A stretch of DNA of 64,000 nt from Spirirestis rafaelensis WJT71-NPBG6 (GCA_019359015.1 JAHHID010000010.1:1-64000); one strand, 5' to 3'. Counted from the stretch's first letter, positions 9,725 through 19,610 are shown. Notes: generated by a model not told the origin, from the letters alone. A program made the numbers and translations.

Positions 9725-11512
9725 TTATATGTTACAGTTTACAAGTCTCGACGAACCAGAAGAACCACTACCCCCCAACTCAAAACAAAATCCACACAAA
9801 CCCACAAGAAAGAACCGAACCCAATCCTCATCCTCCCCCCACTTCAACGCATTACGACGAGCGAAAAAAGGTAGGTGTCCCTCGGAGGCACTTAAATTAT
9901 ATGTGAGGTCGTCAAGTTGAAGCCATCTCGCCTCGTTCGTTTCTTGTTGTTTCAATCCAAACCATTTTTCTATTACAACTTTCTCATACTTCAGCCAACC
10001 GACGCGATCGCCAAACTTGTTGTAGTCTTTTCCTACACTTTCCCAAATGCGCTTTTGCACACTAAACCCAAATCGCCCATTACTGTATTTTACCCACAGT
10101 TGGTCAATGGTGCGTAAGTCTGTGCAAGGAAAGTTTTCGATGGAATTGTAATCTAAATAGCCTTCTTCTTCTCTGCCAGCGGCTTTGAGCATCACTGCCA
10201 GAGTTTCCTGATCTGCGTCTTTCCACTTGCCTGCTGCTAGCAAATCGCGGAGTTTGGTGTAGTCTACTCCCTTTTCAGAAAGCAGGTCATTTGTCTTCTG
10301 TTTCTGTTGTTGCAGTCTTTGGGCTTCATTTTGTTCCCGTTGTCGTTGCAGTCTCTGGGCTTCTACTTGTTCCTGTTGTCGTCGCTTCTCGGCTTCTTGT
10401 TGTCGTAGTTTTTCGGCTTCTTGTTGTCGCTGGGCTTCTTGTTGTTCCCGTTGTCGTTGAAGCTTCTGAGCTTGTTGTTGTTGTCGGAGTTTTTCGGCTT
10501 CTTGTTGTTCCCCTTCCTGCTTCAGTAAATTTACGAATTCGTCTTTAATCTCATAGTAGTTTTGCAACTTCTTTAATTCAGCTTCAGCTTTTTCCCCCAG
10601 TGGGTATCCTTGTTCAGCTACTTTCTTGGTAAATTGTTGCTTGTAAATCTTTAATGGTTCTAATACTTCTTCTTGGACTGCACAAGCTTGTTCATCCGTT
10701 AATCCTAACTTTTTCTGTAAATCATTTAATATGTAGGATTCAATATCATCAATCACCCCATCAGAAGCAAATTCTTCAACTTTCTGACGATACTTAGTAA
10801 TAGTAGTTTCTTCCTGTTTGGTTACAGGGGGAGTTGGTATTAGTGTGGGTGAAGAAGAAACAACGCTTGCTTTGCGAGCATCCTGTGGGGGTGAAGTGAG
10901 TACAGGGGTGGTATTTATACTTTCTCCCTGCAAATCTTCTTTTCTCAACAGTTGAGGTGTCAAATGCTCTCGAATCCCTGCTGTGCTGATGGCATTACAG
11001 CCAAGTTTATATGCAAATTCAACGTTTTTTCCAGCCCCCAGAGCATCGTAAAATCCAACAGCAAATTCAATGGCGGCTTTCTCGCCAATTTCATGACTCA
11101 TGCCGATAACATAATTAATATGTTGGGCGATCGCTTTGGCTTGAATCTCAGAATAGCAAGCATTAAGTAATACACACTCTACTTTATCTGCGAACAAGTC
11201 AAACAATCCAGCTAATGCTGCTGCATCCACTAGCTTTTGTTGTCCGGTGTTATCTTCAAATATTAAACCCTCTTCCCCTGCACCATGTCCGGAAAAATGG
11301 ACAATGTAGGGATCGTGATCCAGAATAGAGCGGCGAATATCTCTGACGCGCACTGCTTTTGCCGACTCTATCTTAAAGCTGTCGCGTTGTTTCGCTAGTC
11401 GTAACCCTTCCTCAATATCACGAATCTCGTCACCCAAACGCAGTTGTTTCATACCTTTGGGATTCGCTAACAACACTAAGATTTTTTTGACTGGAATTTC
11501 ATCGTTCATCAC
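9725..11512 (-). CDS. CHAT - coiled coil - GUN4 fusion protein
   Basis: The N-terminal CHAT domain (about residues 8-190) has the caspase-like pair His76 (HFSGHG) and Cys119 (LLNACY). A linker follows, then a Gln/Glu/Arg-rich coiled coil at about 330-415 built from RQQEAEKLRQQ-like heptads. A GUN4 domain begins at about 417 (DYTKLRDLLAAGKWKDAD) and includes the family-typical FPCTDLRTIDQLWVKYS and GRFGFSVQKRIW. GUN4 binds porphyrins and normally helps magnesium chelatase. As a module on CHAT proteins it may act as a tetrapyrrole sensor, which is inference. No transmembrane segment is visible. The gene is monocistronic. Confidence 0.85.
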   Translation of the reverse strand: MMNDEIPVKKILVLLANPKGMKQLRLGDEIRDIEEGLRLAKQRDSFKIESAKAVRVRDIRRSILDHDPYIVHFSGHGAGEEGLIFEDNTGQQKLVDAAALAGLFDLFADKVECVLLNACYSEIQAKAIAQHINYVIGMSHEIGEKAAIEFAVGFYDALGAGKNVEFAYKLGCNAISTAGIREHLTPQLLRKEDLQGESINTTPVLTSPPQDARKASVVSSSPTLIPTPPVTKQEETTITKYRQKVEEFASDGVIDDIESYILNDLQKKLGLTDEQACAVQEEVLEPLKIYKQQFTKKVAEQGYPLGEKAEAELKKLQNYYEIKDEFVNLLKQEGEQQEAEKLRQQQQAQKLQRQREQQEAQRQQEAEKLRQQEAEKRRQQEQVEAQRLQRQREQNEAQRLQQQKQKTNDLLSEKGVDYTKLRDLLAAGKWKDADQETLAVMLKAAGREEEGYLDYNSIENFPCTDLRTIDQLWVKYSNGRFGFSVQKRIWESVGKDYNKFGDRVGWLKYEKVVIEKWFGLKQQETNEARWLQLDDLTYNLSASEGHLPFFARRNALKWGEDEDWVRFFLVGLCGFCFELGGSGSSGSSRLVNCNI

Positions 11513-11607
11513 AGGGAAGGGTTGTATTACATAATATTTTAGGGTTAAAATCTTCCTTTGAGCCTCTGCCTAGACATTAATAGACTTCTTGCACTCATTC
11601 TATAACA

Positions 11608-11672
11608 CCCCACCCCCAACCCCTCCCCGCTTGCGGGGAGGGGAGCTAAAGCACAGCTTTTGCGGGGTGGGG
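11608..11672. repeat. CCCCACCCC/GGGGTGGGG palindromic repeat, copy 2
   Basis: This second copy of the 5994-6062 element has the same outer CCCCACCCC and GGGGTGGGG arms and inner CCCTCCCCGC/GCGGGGAGGG stem. The two copies share the order of arms and the AGC..GCTTT spacer, though the spacer bases differ. Confidence 0.75.
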
Positions 11673-11871
11673 TTCTTAATTTTTGATTTATGCAAGATAT
11701 CTGTATCTACGCACTGATAAGTTACACTTTCAAATTCTACGATTCCGGTCAGAAAAAAGATAGTTAAGCGATCGCTTGTCGATTTTATTTATACTAACGC
11801 CAAAATCCCTCAACTATAGCGATTGTCGGTTGAGTGAGATACATAAAACCTCACCCCCTTCCCCTTGTTAA

Positions 11872-12026
11872 GGCTACGGTGTACACACAAGTCATCGAAT
11901 AACTCAAAATTCCCTCAAAACCTCACCCTGTCCTTCGGACATCCCTCTCCTTAGTAAGGAGAGGGAAAGATTTACCCGTAGGGTAAAGCGAGGGTGAGGT
12001 TTTTCGACTTGTGTACACCACGGTAG
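11872..12026. mobile_element. MITE-like element with 8-bp target duplication
   Basis: A 155-bp non-coding element is bounded by imperfect terminal inverted repeats (GGCTACGGTGTACACACAAG at the left; GACTTGTGTACACCACGGTAG at the right). It is flanked on both sides by CTTGTTAA (11864-11871 and 12027-12034), an 8-bp direct repeat as left by a DDE transposase. Inside is a nested hairpin with AACCTCACCCT/AGGGTGAGGTT arms. There is no ORF, so mobilisation would need a transposase elsewhere. Confidence 0.75.
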
Positions 12027-12129
12027 CTTGTTAAAAAGAGGGGTGTTGTGGAACTGCATCCAAGTGTTTTTAAATGCATCGGCAAGCGATCGCATTAGCG
12101 ATAGTTGTGATGACTGCGTGAATGAAGGA

Positions 12130-12368
12130 AAATGAGAAAGCAATTAGGCATTTTGAGTAAGTAAAAGCTCATTTTGCTTGCGGAAAACACCGAAATGAGA
12201 AAGTCAAATGGCATTTTGAGTAAGTCAAATGGCATTTTGCTTGCGGAAAACACCAAAATGAGAAAGTCAAATGGCATTTTGAGTAAGTCAAATGGCATTT
12301 TGCTTGCGGAAAACACCGAAATGAGAAAGTCAAATGGCATTTTGAGAAAGTCAAATGGCATTTTGCTT
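12130..12368. repeat. 63-bp tandem repeat, about 3.8 units
   Basis: The period is 63 bp (for example 12192-12254 and 12255-12317), and each unit contains two near-identical halves around GTCAAATGGCATTTTG. Because 63 is a multiple of three, several reading frames stay open across it on both strands. That gives ORFs with 21-residue repeats that look spurious. The first unit is degenerate and the last is truncated. Confidence 0.85.
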
Positions 12369-12456
12369 ATTAAATTCGACTTTAGCCATAAATCTGACAC
12401 GAGAAGAATTATTAGCTGATATCCGCAAACATCCTCGTCGGTGGAATTTAATTCTC

Positions 12457-14364
12457 TCAATCCATCTCTGCTAATTCCATCCAACGTTCAGTCGCTACAT
12501 CAATCGCTTGCTTGAGTGCTTCTATCTGATCGTACAATTTTTGCACTTGAGTATAATTCCCTGAGGGGACATTTGTCAGCGCTTTTTCGGCTTGTGCTTT
12601 CTCGTCTTCTAACTGAGCAATTTTACCTTCCAACTGATCAAATTCTCGCTTTTCCCAAGTGGATATGCGGCGTTTTTTATTCTCTGTGTTTTTCGGTTCA
12701 GCATCTACAGTTTTTGGCTTTTCTTTAGCAGGAGCAATTTGTTGTAGTGCGGCTTCTTCGGCTTTTTTGTAGTCGAGATAAATTGAGTAATTACCGGGAT
12801 ATTCACGGAAATTTCCGCCATCTTCCAAGGCGAAAATTTTGTCAATTGTTCTGTCTAAAAAGTAGCGATCGTGAGAAACTACAATTACACAACCAGAGAA
12901 ATCTTCTAAATATTCTTCTAACACCGCCAATGTTTGCACATCTAAATCGTTTGTCGGTTCATCAAGAATCAGGACATTAGGCGCACTCATGAGAACGCGC
13001 AACAAAAATAAACGCCGTTTTTCCCCACCGGAAAGTTTATGAATTGGTGAATATTGCTGGTTTCCAGGAAACAAAAATCGCTCCAACATTTGCGAAGCTG
13101 TAATTTGAGTTCCGTCAGAAATTTTGACAAATTCTCCTTCTTCTTTGATATAGTCAATTACGCGCTGATTTTCGTCTAACGCTGTGAGTAATTCTTCAGA
13201 ATGCTGGTCAAAATAGCCGATGTGAATCGTAGAACCAATTTCTACATTCCCCGAATCTGGCTGAATGCGTTTGGTGATAATATCCATTAAAGTCGATTTA
13301 CCTGCACCATTACCACCAATGATCCCGATGCGGTCTTCTGGACTAAATTCGTAGGTAAAATCTTTAATTAAAGTGCGTCCATTGTATGCTTTAGATATAT
13401 TATTTAATTCAATAACTTTTTTGCCAATGCGACGACCAACTGTAGAAATATCAACTTTACCCTGAACTTGTTTAAACTCAGTTTCTTGCATCGCATGAAC
13501 GCGATCAATTCTCGCTCTTTGCTTCGTACTTCTGGCTTTGGGTCCTTTTTTTAGCCACTCTAACTCGCGTCGCAATACCCCTTGATGTTTGCGTTGACTG
13601 CTAACAGCAGATTCTTCAGCTAAAGCCTTCTTTTCTAGATAATATGAGTAGTTACCTGAGTATGTGTAAATGTCGCCTCGGTCAATTTCAATGATACGAT
13701 TTGTAACGCGATCTAAAAAGTAGCGATCGTGAGTAATTAATAAGAGTGCGCCGCGATAACGATGCAGATAAGTTTGCAACCATTCTACAGAAAGAGCATC
13801 CAGATGGTTTGTTGGCTCATCCATGAGCAAAACATCCGGTTCTGATAGTAAAGCTGTTGCTAAGGCAATGCGCTTGCGATAGCCTCCAGATAATGTGCCG
13901 ATAATGGCGTTAAAGTCAGAAATTCCTAACTTTGTCAGGATGATTTTGGCGTTAGTTTCTAACTCCCAAGCGCCAGTCGCTTCCATCCGCTGCATTACTA
14001 CAGACAAGCGGGACATTAACTGATTATCTTCTGGATTGTGAGCTAATTTATCAGAAAGTTCTTCATACTCACGCACTAAAGCCATTTGTTCACCGCTGTC
14101 AGCAAAAACTTGCTCTAAAACTGTGCGATTTTCATCTAAGTCTGGTTGCTGAGGAAGATAGATAATTTTAGAATTATTAACTAAAATTTGACCACTATCA
14201 AGCGTTTCTAGTCCGGCGATCATTTTTAATAATGTTGATTTGCCAGAACCGTTAGTGCCAATTAAGCCTACTTTATCAGTAGCATCGAGACTAAAACTGG
14301 CATCTTTTAAAATTTCTTTAATGCCAAAGTCTTTTTTGATTGATTGTAATGTAATAATACTCAT
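12457..14364 (-). CDS. ABC-F family ATPase (Uup-like)
   Basis: This 635-residue protein has two ABC ATPase domains and no membrane segment. The first domain has Walker A GTNGSGKST, signature LSGGYRKRIALA and LLMDEPTNHLD. The second has GGNGAGKST, LSGGEKRRLFLL and LILDEPTNDLD. A charged linker with the ABC-F loop lies between them, and a C-terminal coiled coil (about 560-635, EKREFDQLEGKIAQLEDEK) resembles the Uup C-terminal domain. ABC-F proteins act on the ribosome (translation factors or resistance) rather than in transport. Length and the C-terminal coiled coil favour Uup over EttA; the precise role is inferred. Confidence 0.88.
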   Translation of the reverse strand: MSIITLQSIKKDFGIKEILKDASFSLDATDKVGLIGTNGSGKSTLLKMIAGLETLDSGQILVNNSKIIYLPQQPDLDENRTVLEQVFADSGEQMALVREYEELSDKLAHNPEDNQLMSRLSVVMQRMEATGAWELETNAKIILTKLGISDFNAIIGTLSGGYRKRIALATALLSEPDVLLMDEPTNHLDALSVEWLQTYLHRYRGALLLITHDRYFLDRVTNRIIEIDRGDIYTYSGNYSYYLEKKALAEESAVSSQRKHQGVLRRELEWLKKGPKARSTKQRARIDRVHAMQETEFKQVQGKVDISTVGRRIGKKVIELNNISKAYNGRTLIKDFTYEFSPEDRIGIIGGNGAGKSTLMDIITKRIQPDSGNVEIGSTIHIGYFDQHSEELLTALDENQRVIDYIKEEGEFVKISDGTQITASQMLERFLFPGNQQYSPIHKLSGGEKRRLFLLRVLMSAPNVLILDEPTNDLDVQTLAVLEEYLEDFSGCVIVVSHDRYFLDRTIDKIFALEDGGNFREYPGNYSIYLDYKKAEEAALQQIAPAKEKPKTVDAEPKNTENKKRRISTWEKREFDQLEGKIAQLEDEKAQAEKALTNVPSGNYTQVQKLYDQIEALKQAIDVATERWMELAEMD

Positions 14365-14506
14365 ATCAATGGTTAGCGGTTATTGGATAGTAGTTAGTTG
14401 TTAAGAGTTAGGCGACGCTCCGGTTGCTCGCGTCTCTACAGAGTTAAGAGTTAGTTGTTATTAGTGAGTAGGATGAGCAGTGGTGCTCACCCTACCTTTG
14501 ATGAAG

Positions 14507-14923
14507 TTATACAAATAAATCCAGGGGCAAGTGTCCATACATTTCGTTAATTCCCCCTTCCTTGTAAGATTGGCAAGATACCAATACACCTCGATGATGT
14601 CCTGCGTAGGAATCGAGATAACATAAGCCGTTTTTGCCGTTTAATTTGATATAAACTGGACCTTCGATTGGCGGCAAATTACTCGGTACTTCATAACCCA
14701 AAGCTTGGGAATAAGTTTTCGTGGCAAGCATTCCTTCTTCTTCTGTATCAGCGCAAATTCCTAAAATTTGATAATCAGAAAGGCTGGTTAACAAAAGTAA
14801 AGCCTGACGGATTAAAACTTTTTCTGATGGCTTGACAACAGGTGCGATATCCAGACAGTTGAATTTATTCAGAATTTTTTTCGCTTCTGAGACTTGAAGA
14901 TTGCTGTGGTTGGGTGTTGACAT
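14507..14923 (-). CDS. DUF1824 family protein
   Basis: This 138-residue soluble protein is of the cyanobacterial and plastid-lineage DUF1824 type. Recognisable pieces are LGICADTEEEGMLATKTY, EGPVYIKLNGKNGLCYLDSY and the GHHRGVLVSCQS segment near the end. Function is unknown. It lies upstream of the ABC-F gene in the same direction but 140 bp away, across repeat-like sequence, so an operon is uncertain. Confidence 0.75.
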   Translation of the reverse strand: MSTPNHSNLQVSEAKKILNKFNCLDIAPVVKPSEKVLIRQALLLLTSLSDYQILGICADTEEEGMLATKTYSQALGYEVPSNLPPIEGPVYIKLNGKNGLCYLDSYAGHHRGVLVSCQSYKEGGINEMYGHLPLDLFV

Positions 14924-15011
14924 AAATATGTTTATTATGTCCTTGGTGTTTATGGTTGTATTTTAGTTGAGGATTGCTCACTTTAATATTTTAGGTGGTC
15001 ATTGCCCTACA

Positions 15012-15860
15012 TCAGGGTTCATTTTGAAGATTGCCCATATTAAAGAGAAAAGGCACGCTGCTCTTAGAATCTCCACCCATAACGAGGACTTTGGGCATTT
15101 GAGCACCACCGCTTTTCCAAGCTTCAATGGCTTCCTTTTGTAGAACCAATTGCCCTCCTTGAGCCTTGAGAGTGTCTGCTAAGAGTCTTTGAGCTTCGGC
15201 TTTTCCTATAGCGCGATTAACTTCTGCTTGCGCTTCTTGTTCGGCTTCGCGTGCTATGTAGACGGCTCTTTGTGCTCGTTGTTCCGCGATTTGTTTTTCC
15301 TCAACTGCTCTGGCAAATTCTGGCGAAAAAGTTAAGTCAACTACACTCGTATCTAATACTATTATTCCATATTTCTCTAGGCGTTCGCTTAACGCCTTAT
15401 CAAAATCTTCTTTTAAATCAGTTCTTTTAGTAATTGCTTCTTCTACTGTTCTTTTAGCAGCCGCTATTTTGAAAGCTTCTTGTGTTTGGGGAGCAATGAT
15501 TTTTGAGACGATATTTGCTAAAGTTCCTTGTTTCCTTCTGACTTCGACTACCTTTACAGGGTCGAGACGAAAGTTGATAGCGAATCTTGCAGTTAAATTT
15601 TGCAGATCCTTAGTAGAACTTTCTCCCGGCACTTCAAATTTTTGCACTGTCAAATCATACACATCTATTACTGAAATCAAAGGCGGTTTCAGGTGGATAC
15701 CCTCCCCTAAAGCACCATCTCTGGCTTTACCCAAGATACTGATTACCCCTGCTTGTCCTGGGTTAATAATGATAAAAGCATTCAGGCTGATAATAACAAT
15801 TATTGCCGCTACAAATGCCGCTACTGTCGTTTGCCAATTCCCAAATTGCTGAGTTTTCAA
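15012..15860 (-). CDS. Prohibitin/SPFH-domain membrane protein
   Basis: This 282-residue protein has one N-terminal transmembrane segment (about 13-32, VAAFVAAIIVIISLNAFIII). An SPFH/prohibitin domain follows (ILGKARDGALGEGIHLKPP), then a helical region rich in Glu, Ala and Arg (VEEKQIAEQRAQRAVYIARE) that normally mediates ring assembly. The family scaffolds membrane proteins and often modulates FtsH-type proteases; cyanobacterial versions are implicated in membrane quality control. The start follows a good AAGGAGA-like ribosome-binding site. It appears monocistronic. Confidence 0.88.
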   Translation of the reverse strand: MKTQQFGNWQTTVAAFVAAIIVIISLNAFIIINPGQAGVISILGKARDGALGEGIHLKPPLISVIDVYDLTVQKFEVPGESSTKDLQNLTARFAINFRLDPVKVVEVRRKQGTLANIVSKIIAPQTQEAFKIAAAKRTVEEAITKRTDLKEDFDKALSERLEKYGIIVLDTSVVDLTFSPEFARAVEEKQIAEQRAQRAVYIAREAEQEAQAEVNRAIGKAEAQRLLADTLKAQGGQLVLQKEAIEAWKSGGAQMPKVLVMGGDSKSSVPFLFNMGNLQNEP

Positions 15861-16080
15861 CTTTTTTTCTCCTTAGTAATGCTGAGTTCAAAGTAAAATA
15901 CTACGCATAAATGCGACAGTAGCAAATAGTGCGAAGTTCTGCTAGCTCAAGAGTATCATCAGTTACGCAAAGTCTTGAGTTCTCAATAAAGTCTTCCATT
16001 TTCATAACTCAGTACCTAAGAATCAAGACTCAGGACTTTCTAACGTGCTAATATCAATGCTCACTCAAGTGTAAACGGCT

Positions 16081-17889
16081 GTGTCTACTGTATTAAAATC
16101 TCGTCGGATGTTAAGAAGGCGTGGAAATTCAATACATCCCTTTCGGCGTCTCCTTGATTATGGACATGAATATCGTCAACAAATTTGGTTCGCGACTATT
16201 TGTTCTATTCTCAATAAAGTTTTTGACTTAGCGCCACCAGCTTTAATTGGTATCGCTTTGGATGTGGTGGTAAAAAAGCAAGATTCTATTATTGCACAGG
16301 TGGGAGTAAAAGACACCTTTGGGCAATTTTTGATTCTAGCGTTCCTGACTGCCGTTACTTGGATTTTAGAATCCGTTTTTCAGTACTTTTACAACTTGCT
16401 ATGGCGCAATTTGGCACAGAAGATTCAGCATAATTTGCGTTTGGATGCTTACAGCCATTTGCAAGAATTGGAATTAGCTTTTTTTGAAGAACGCAGTACT
16501 GGTGGTTTAATGTCTATCCTCAGTGATGATGTTAACCAATTAGAACGCTTTTTGGATGTGGGAGCAAATGATATCATCCAAGTTCTTACAACTATTGTAG
16601 TTATTGGTGGTGCTTTCTTTATTCTAGCTCCTAGTGTGGCGTGGATGGCAATATTACCGATGCCATTTATCGTTTTTGGTTCGGTTGCTTTTCAAAAAAT
16701 GCTGGCACCACGCTATGCTGATGTGCGCGAAAAGGTAGGCTTACTCAATGGAAGGTTATCCAACAATATCAGCGGCATTACTACTATTAAAAGTTTTACT
16801 GCTGAAGATTATGAGAAGGCACGTTTAAGAACAGATAGTGAAGCTTATCGGCAAAGTAATACGAAAGCGATCGCTCTCTCTTCTGCCTTTATACCATTGA
16901 TTCGGATGCTGATTTTAACAGCTTTCACAGTATTACTCATTTTTGGCGGTATGGAAGCTGTCGCGGGAAGAATGTCTGTAGGAACTTACAGCGTTTTAGT
17001 CTTTTTAGTTCAACTGTTATTATGGCCCTTAACTAGATTAGGAGATACTTTTGATTTATATCAAAGAGCAATGGCTTCTACTAATCGCATAATGGATTTG
17101 TTGGGTACAGAAATCGCTATTCATCCGGGAAATGTGTCTTTACCTGTTGAGACTGTACGCGGCGATGTAGAATTTAAAAATGTCAGTTTTGCTTATCAAG
17201 ATAGACAAGCAATAATTGAAAATTTATCATTACATATCCCAGCCGGAAAAACAATTGCAATTGTTGGCTCTACTGGTTCCGGTAAAAGCACTTTAGTCAA
17301 ACTTTTGTTACGGTTTTACGAAGTGCGATCGGGAAATATTACAGTAGATGGTATTGAATTACAAAAGTTGAATTTGCGAGATTTACGCCGCTGCATTGGC
17401 TTGGTAAGTCAAGATGTATTTCTGTTTCATGGTACTGTAGCAGAGAATATTGCTTATGGTAGCTTTGATGCCACTGAAAAAGAAATAATCACGGCAGCTA
17501 AGGTGGGTGAGGCTCACGAATTTATTACGCGACTGCCTCAAGGTTATGACACAATTGTGGGAGAACGAGGACAAAAGCTATCTGGTGGACAAAAACAACG
17601 AATTGCGATCGCTCGCGCAGTTTTGAAAAATCCACCCATTTTGATTTTAGACGAAGCTACCTCGGCGGTGGATAATGAAACAGAAGCCGCAATTCAGCGA
17701 TCGCTCGAACGGATTACCGCGAATCGGACGACGATAGCGATCGCTCATCGACTTTCCACCATTCGCAATGCCGATTGCATTTATGTCATGGAATATGGAA
17801 AATTAGTAGAATCCGGAACCCATGAACAACTGCTAGATAAAAATGGCATTTATGAAAGTCTCTGGCGTGTACAATCTGGTTTAAAATGA
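16081..17889 (+). CDS. ABC exporter (MsbA-like, fused permease and ATPase)
   Basis: This 602-residue half-transporter has an N-terminal six-helix ABC exporter domain (about 30-320) and a C-terminal ATPase with Walker [10 protein letters not shown], signature [14 protein letters not shown], Walker B/D-loop [12 protein letters not shown] and switch AHRLSTI. Homodimers of this kind export lipids, peptides or drugs; nothing here fixes the substrate. The frame opens with GTG at 16081. An ATG nine codons later (16108) is an alternative start. No accessory export genes are adjacent. Confidence 0.9.
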   Translation: MSTVLKSRRMLRRRGNSIHPFRRLLDYGHEYRQQIWFATICSILNKVFDLAPPALIGIALDVVVKKQDSIIAQVGVKDTFGQFLILAFLTAVTWILESVFQYFYNLLWRNLAQKIQHNLRLDAYSHLQELELAFFEERSTGGLMSILSDDVNQLERFLDVGANDIIQVLTTIVVIGGAFFILAPSVAWMAILPMPFIVFGSVAFQKMLAPRYADVREKVGLLNGRLSNNISGITTIKSFTAEDYEKARLRTDSEAYRQSNTKAIALSSAFIPLIRMLILTAFTVLLIFGGMEAVAGRMSVGTYSVLVFLVQLLLWPLTRLGDTFDLYQRAMASTNRIMDLLGTEIAIHPGNVSLPVETVRGDVEFKNVSFAYQDRQAIIENLSLHIPAGKTIAIVGSTGSGKSTLVKLLLRFYEVRSGNITVDGIELQKLNLRDLRRCIGLVSQDVFLFHGTVAENIAYGSFDATEKEIITAAKVGEAHEFITRLPQGYDTIVGERGQKLSGGQKQRIAIARAVLKNPPILILDEATSAVDNETEAAIQRSLERITANRTTIAIAHRLSTIRNADCIYVMEYGKLVESGTHEQLLDKNGIYESLWRVQSGLK

Positions 17890-17985
17890 GTTTCGCCCAC
17901 TCGTCGCAAAGACGCCTTGAGAAGCTTTGCACCTTGGCACGAGTCTAATTTTTTTTTAATCTTGAATTTTGAATTTTGAATTTTT

Positions 17986-18414
17986 ATGATGTTTGGTAGT
18001 ACCCAGTCGGAATCAGGAGATACCAAGTGGCGTCGCCAGTTGGATAAATTTGTCAAAGCAAATCAGCTAGAATTAGCGGCGTTATCGTGGGCGTTATGGT
18101 TAGAAAATAGTGACACTCAGGGTACTATCGGCATTGATTTGCAACCCAAACCGCATTTTGTTTATTGTCCCAAAGAATCCGTAGAGAAACTAAATGATAG
18201 AGTTGACAATAGGCTTCAGGAACTGTTAGGAATTATCGAGCATTATCAACCGGAAGTAGAAGTTGTGATGATTGGTATTGGTAGCGGTGAAGTTAAGTTA
18301 ATTCAATTTGCACCGTCACCTGCACCACCGAATTGTTTTGAGCAAATTGGTAAGGATGTAGATACTTTATTAGAGCTTTTAGAACAGCGGATGAGCGAGC
18401 AATTTTCGGGTTGA
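17986..18414 (+). CDS. CcmS-like cyanobacterial protein
   Basis: This 142-residue soluble protein has a conserved cyanobacterial look: FGSTQSESGDTKWRRQLDKF at the start, then LDKFVKANQLELAALSWALWL, GIDLQPKPHFVYCP, VMIGIGSGEVKLIQF and a helical end with DTLLELLEQRMSEQ. From memory this pattern matches the family named CcmS, reported as a beta-carboxysome assembly chaperone that interacts with a CcmK shell protein; I could not check this. No carboxysome genes are adjacent. The gene lies 96 bp downstream of the ABC exporter on the same strand. Tandem ATG codons at the start make the first residue ambiguous. Confidence 0.55.
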   Translation: MMFGSTQSESGDTKWRRQLDKFVKANQLELAALSWALWLENSDTQGTIGIDLQPKPHFVYCPKESVEKLNDRVDNRLQELLGIIEHYQPEVEVVMIGIGSGEVKLIQFAPSPAPPNCFEQIGKDVDTLLELLEQRMSEQFSG

Positions 18415-18755
18415 ATAATTAGCCCTCAGACTGGAAGTCTGGACGGCAGGTGCTACAACGGAGGACACCTCCCTTCTCAGATGCGGAGACGTTTCTCTAC
18501 GAGACGCTCCTTGATGTGCGAACGGGTGACGCTCGTTCCGACGCTCGTTCCTCGCTAACGCTTCGCTATCGCTACCGCTGCGCTATCGCCACTACGAATA
18601 GACGGTACAGGCAACCGCCGAGTGGACTCACCGCAACGCACTGCCTCGGCTATACAAACAAAGCCCACCTGCGTGGGCTTCTCGAGGCTGCCTACACAGC
18701 CTTCGTTCGTATAGCCACAGGCTTCTAGCCTGTGGTTGGTGAATAAAGCGCTGTT
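18415..18755. repeat. Intergenic repeat cluster
   Basis: This gap is made of stacked short palindromes and degenerate direct repeats (AGACGCTCC, GACGCTCGTTCC, CGCTATCGC runs). Its right part, about 18652-18751, belongs to the dispersed element with ATAGCC...AATAAAGCGC also seen near 21.8 and 26.2 kb. The open frame at 18450..18728 is judged repeat-derived. Confidence 0.65.
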
Positions 18756-19610
18756 TCAATTTTCCTGTGCTTTCCGCGAACGATAAGTAAAAACTCCGTG
18801 TTGGGGACTGAATAAAAATGTCAAGAAAAACAATCCTGATACTACCAAAACAATTGCCGGACCTGAGGGCAAATTATAAAAATAGCTCAGGTACATACCG
18901 CTAATACTAGAAATTACCCCAATTATTGCCCCCAAAATCATCACTTGATGCAAGCGTTTAACTAATAAATAAGCAGTTGCTCCTGGTGTTATCAAAAGTG
19001 CTAAAACTAAAATCACACCGACAGCTTTCATGCTGGCAACAATTGTTAAAGCAATCAGCAGCATTAATCCAAAGTTTAGCCGATTTACTGGCAATCCGGC
19101 GGCTTGAGCGCCTAAAGGGTCAAAGGTATAAAATAACAGTTCTTTGTATAACAAAAAGACGACTATCAGCACTATCGCGGCGATGATTAATGTGTCTCTA
19201 ACTTCGTCAACTGTCACACCGAGAATGTTACCAAAAAGAAAGTGGTTGAGGTCGATTTTGTTATCTTTTTGAATGACAGTAATTAGGGTGACACCAAGAG
19301 CAAAAAACGCAGAAAAAACTATCCCCATTGCTGCGTCTTCTTTGATAGGCGATCGCGTTTTAATCCAGGCGATCGCCATTGTACTGAGGACACCGGCAAT
19401 AAATGCCCCAATAAAAATATTTGCACCCAGCAAAAATGCGATCGCTAATCCTGGCAAAACTGAGTGACTGATAGCATCACCCAGCAAAGCTAATCGCTGT
19501 ACCATCAAGTAGCTGCCAACAACCGCACACAACAAACCAACTAAAATGGCAATTACAAGCGATCGCTGCATAAAGCCATATTGCAACGGCTCAATTAATG
19601 ATTGAAGCAT
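18756..19610 (-). CDS. Metal (Zn/Mn) ABC transporter permease
   Basis: This 284-residue integral membrane protein has about eight hydrophobic segments and the ABC-3 family pattern (LLCAVVGSYLMVQRLALLGD near the start, with GDAISHSVLPGLAIAFLLG following). It is the membrane channel for a zinc- or manganese-type uptake system whose ATPase lies 211 bp upstream. The intervening 211 bp contain a dispersed repeat, so co-transcription passes through repeat sequence. The metal is discussed under the binding protein. Confidence 0.9.
   Translation of the reverse strand: MLQSLIEPLQYGFMQRSLVIAILVGLLCAVVGSYLMVQRLALLGDAISHSVLPGLAIAFLLGANIFIGAFIAGVLSTMAIAWIKTRSPIKEDAAMGIVFSAFFALGVTLITVIQKDNKIDLNHFLFGNILGVTVDEVRDTLIIAAIVLIVVFLLYKELLFYTFDPLGAQAAGLPVNRLNFGLMLLIALTIVASMKAVGVILVLALLITPGATAYLLVKRLHQVMILGAIIGVISSISGMYLSYFYNLPSGPAIVLVVSGLFFLTFLFSPQHGVFTYRSRKAQEN

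Noticed and set aside
10291-10548. Val/Leu-rich open frame opposite the CHAT-GUN4 coiled coil
   Set aside because: It is the antisense of the Gln/Glu-rich coiled-coil codons and has no independent support.
12174-12484. Repeat-containing open frames on both strands
   Set aside because: They owe their openness to a 63-bp repeat; the same repeat opens several frames, so coding cannot be claimed for any of them.
18450-18728. 92-codon open frame on the plus strand
   Set aside because: It lies wholly in stacked palindromic repeats and its translation (repeated Arg/Ala/Ser) has no family likeness.
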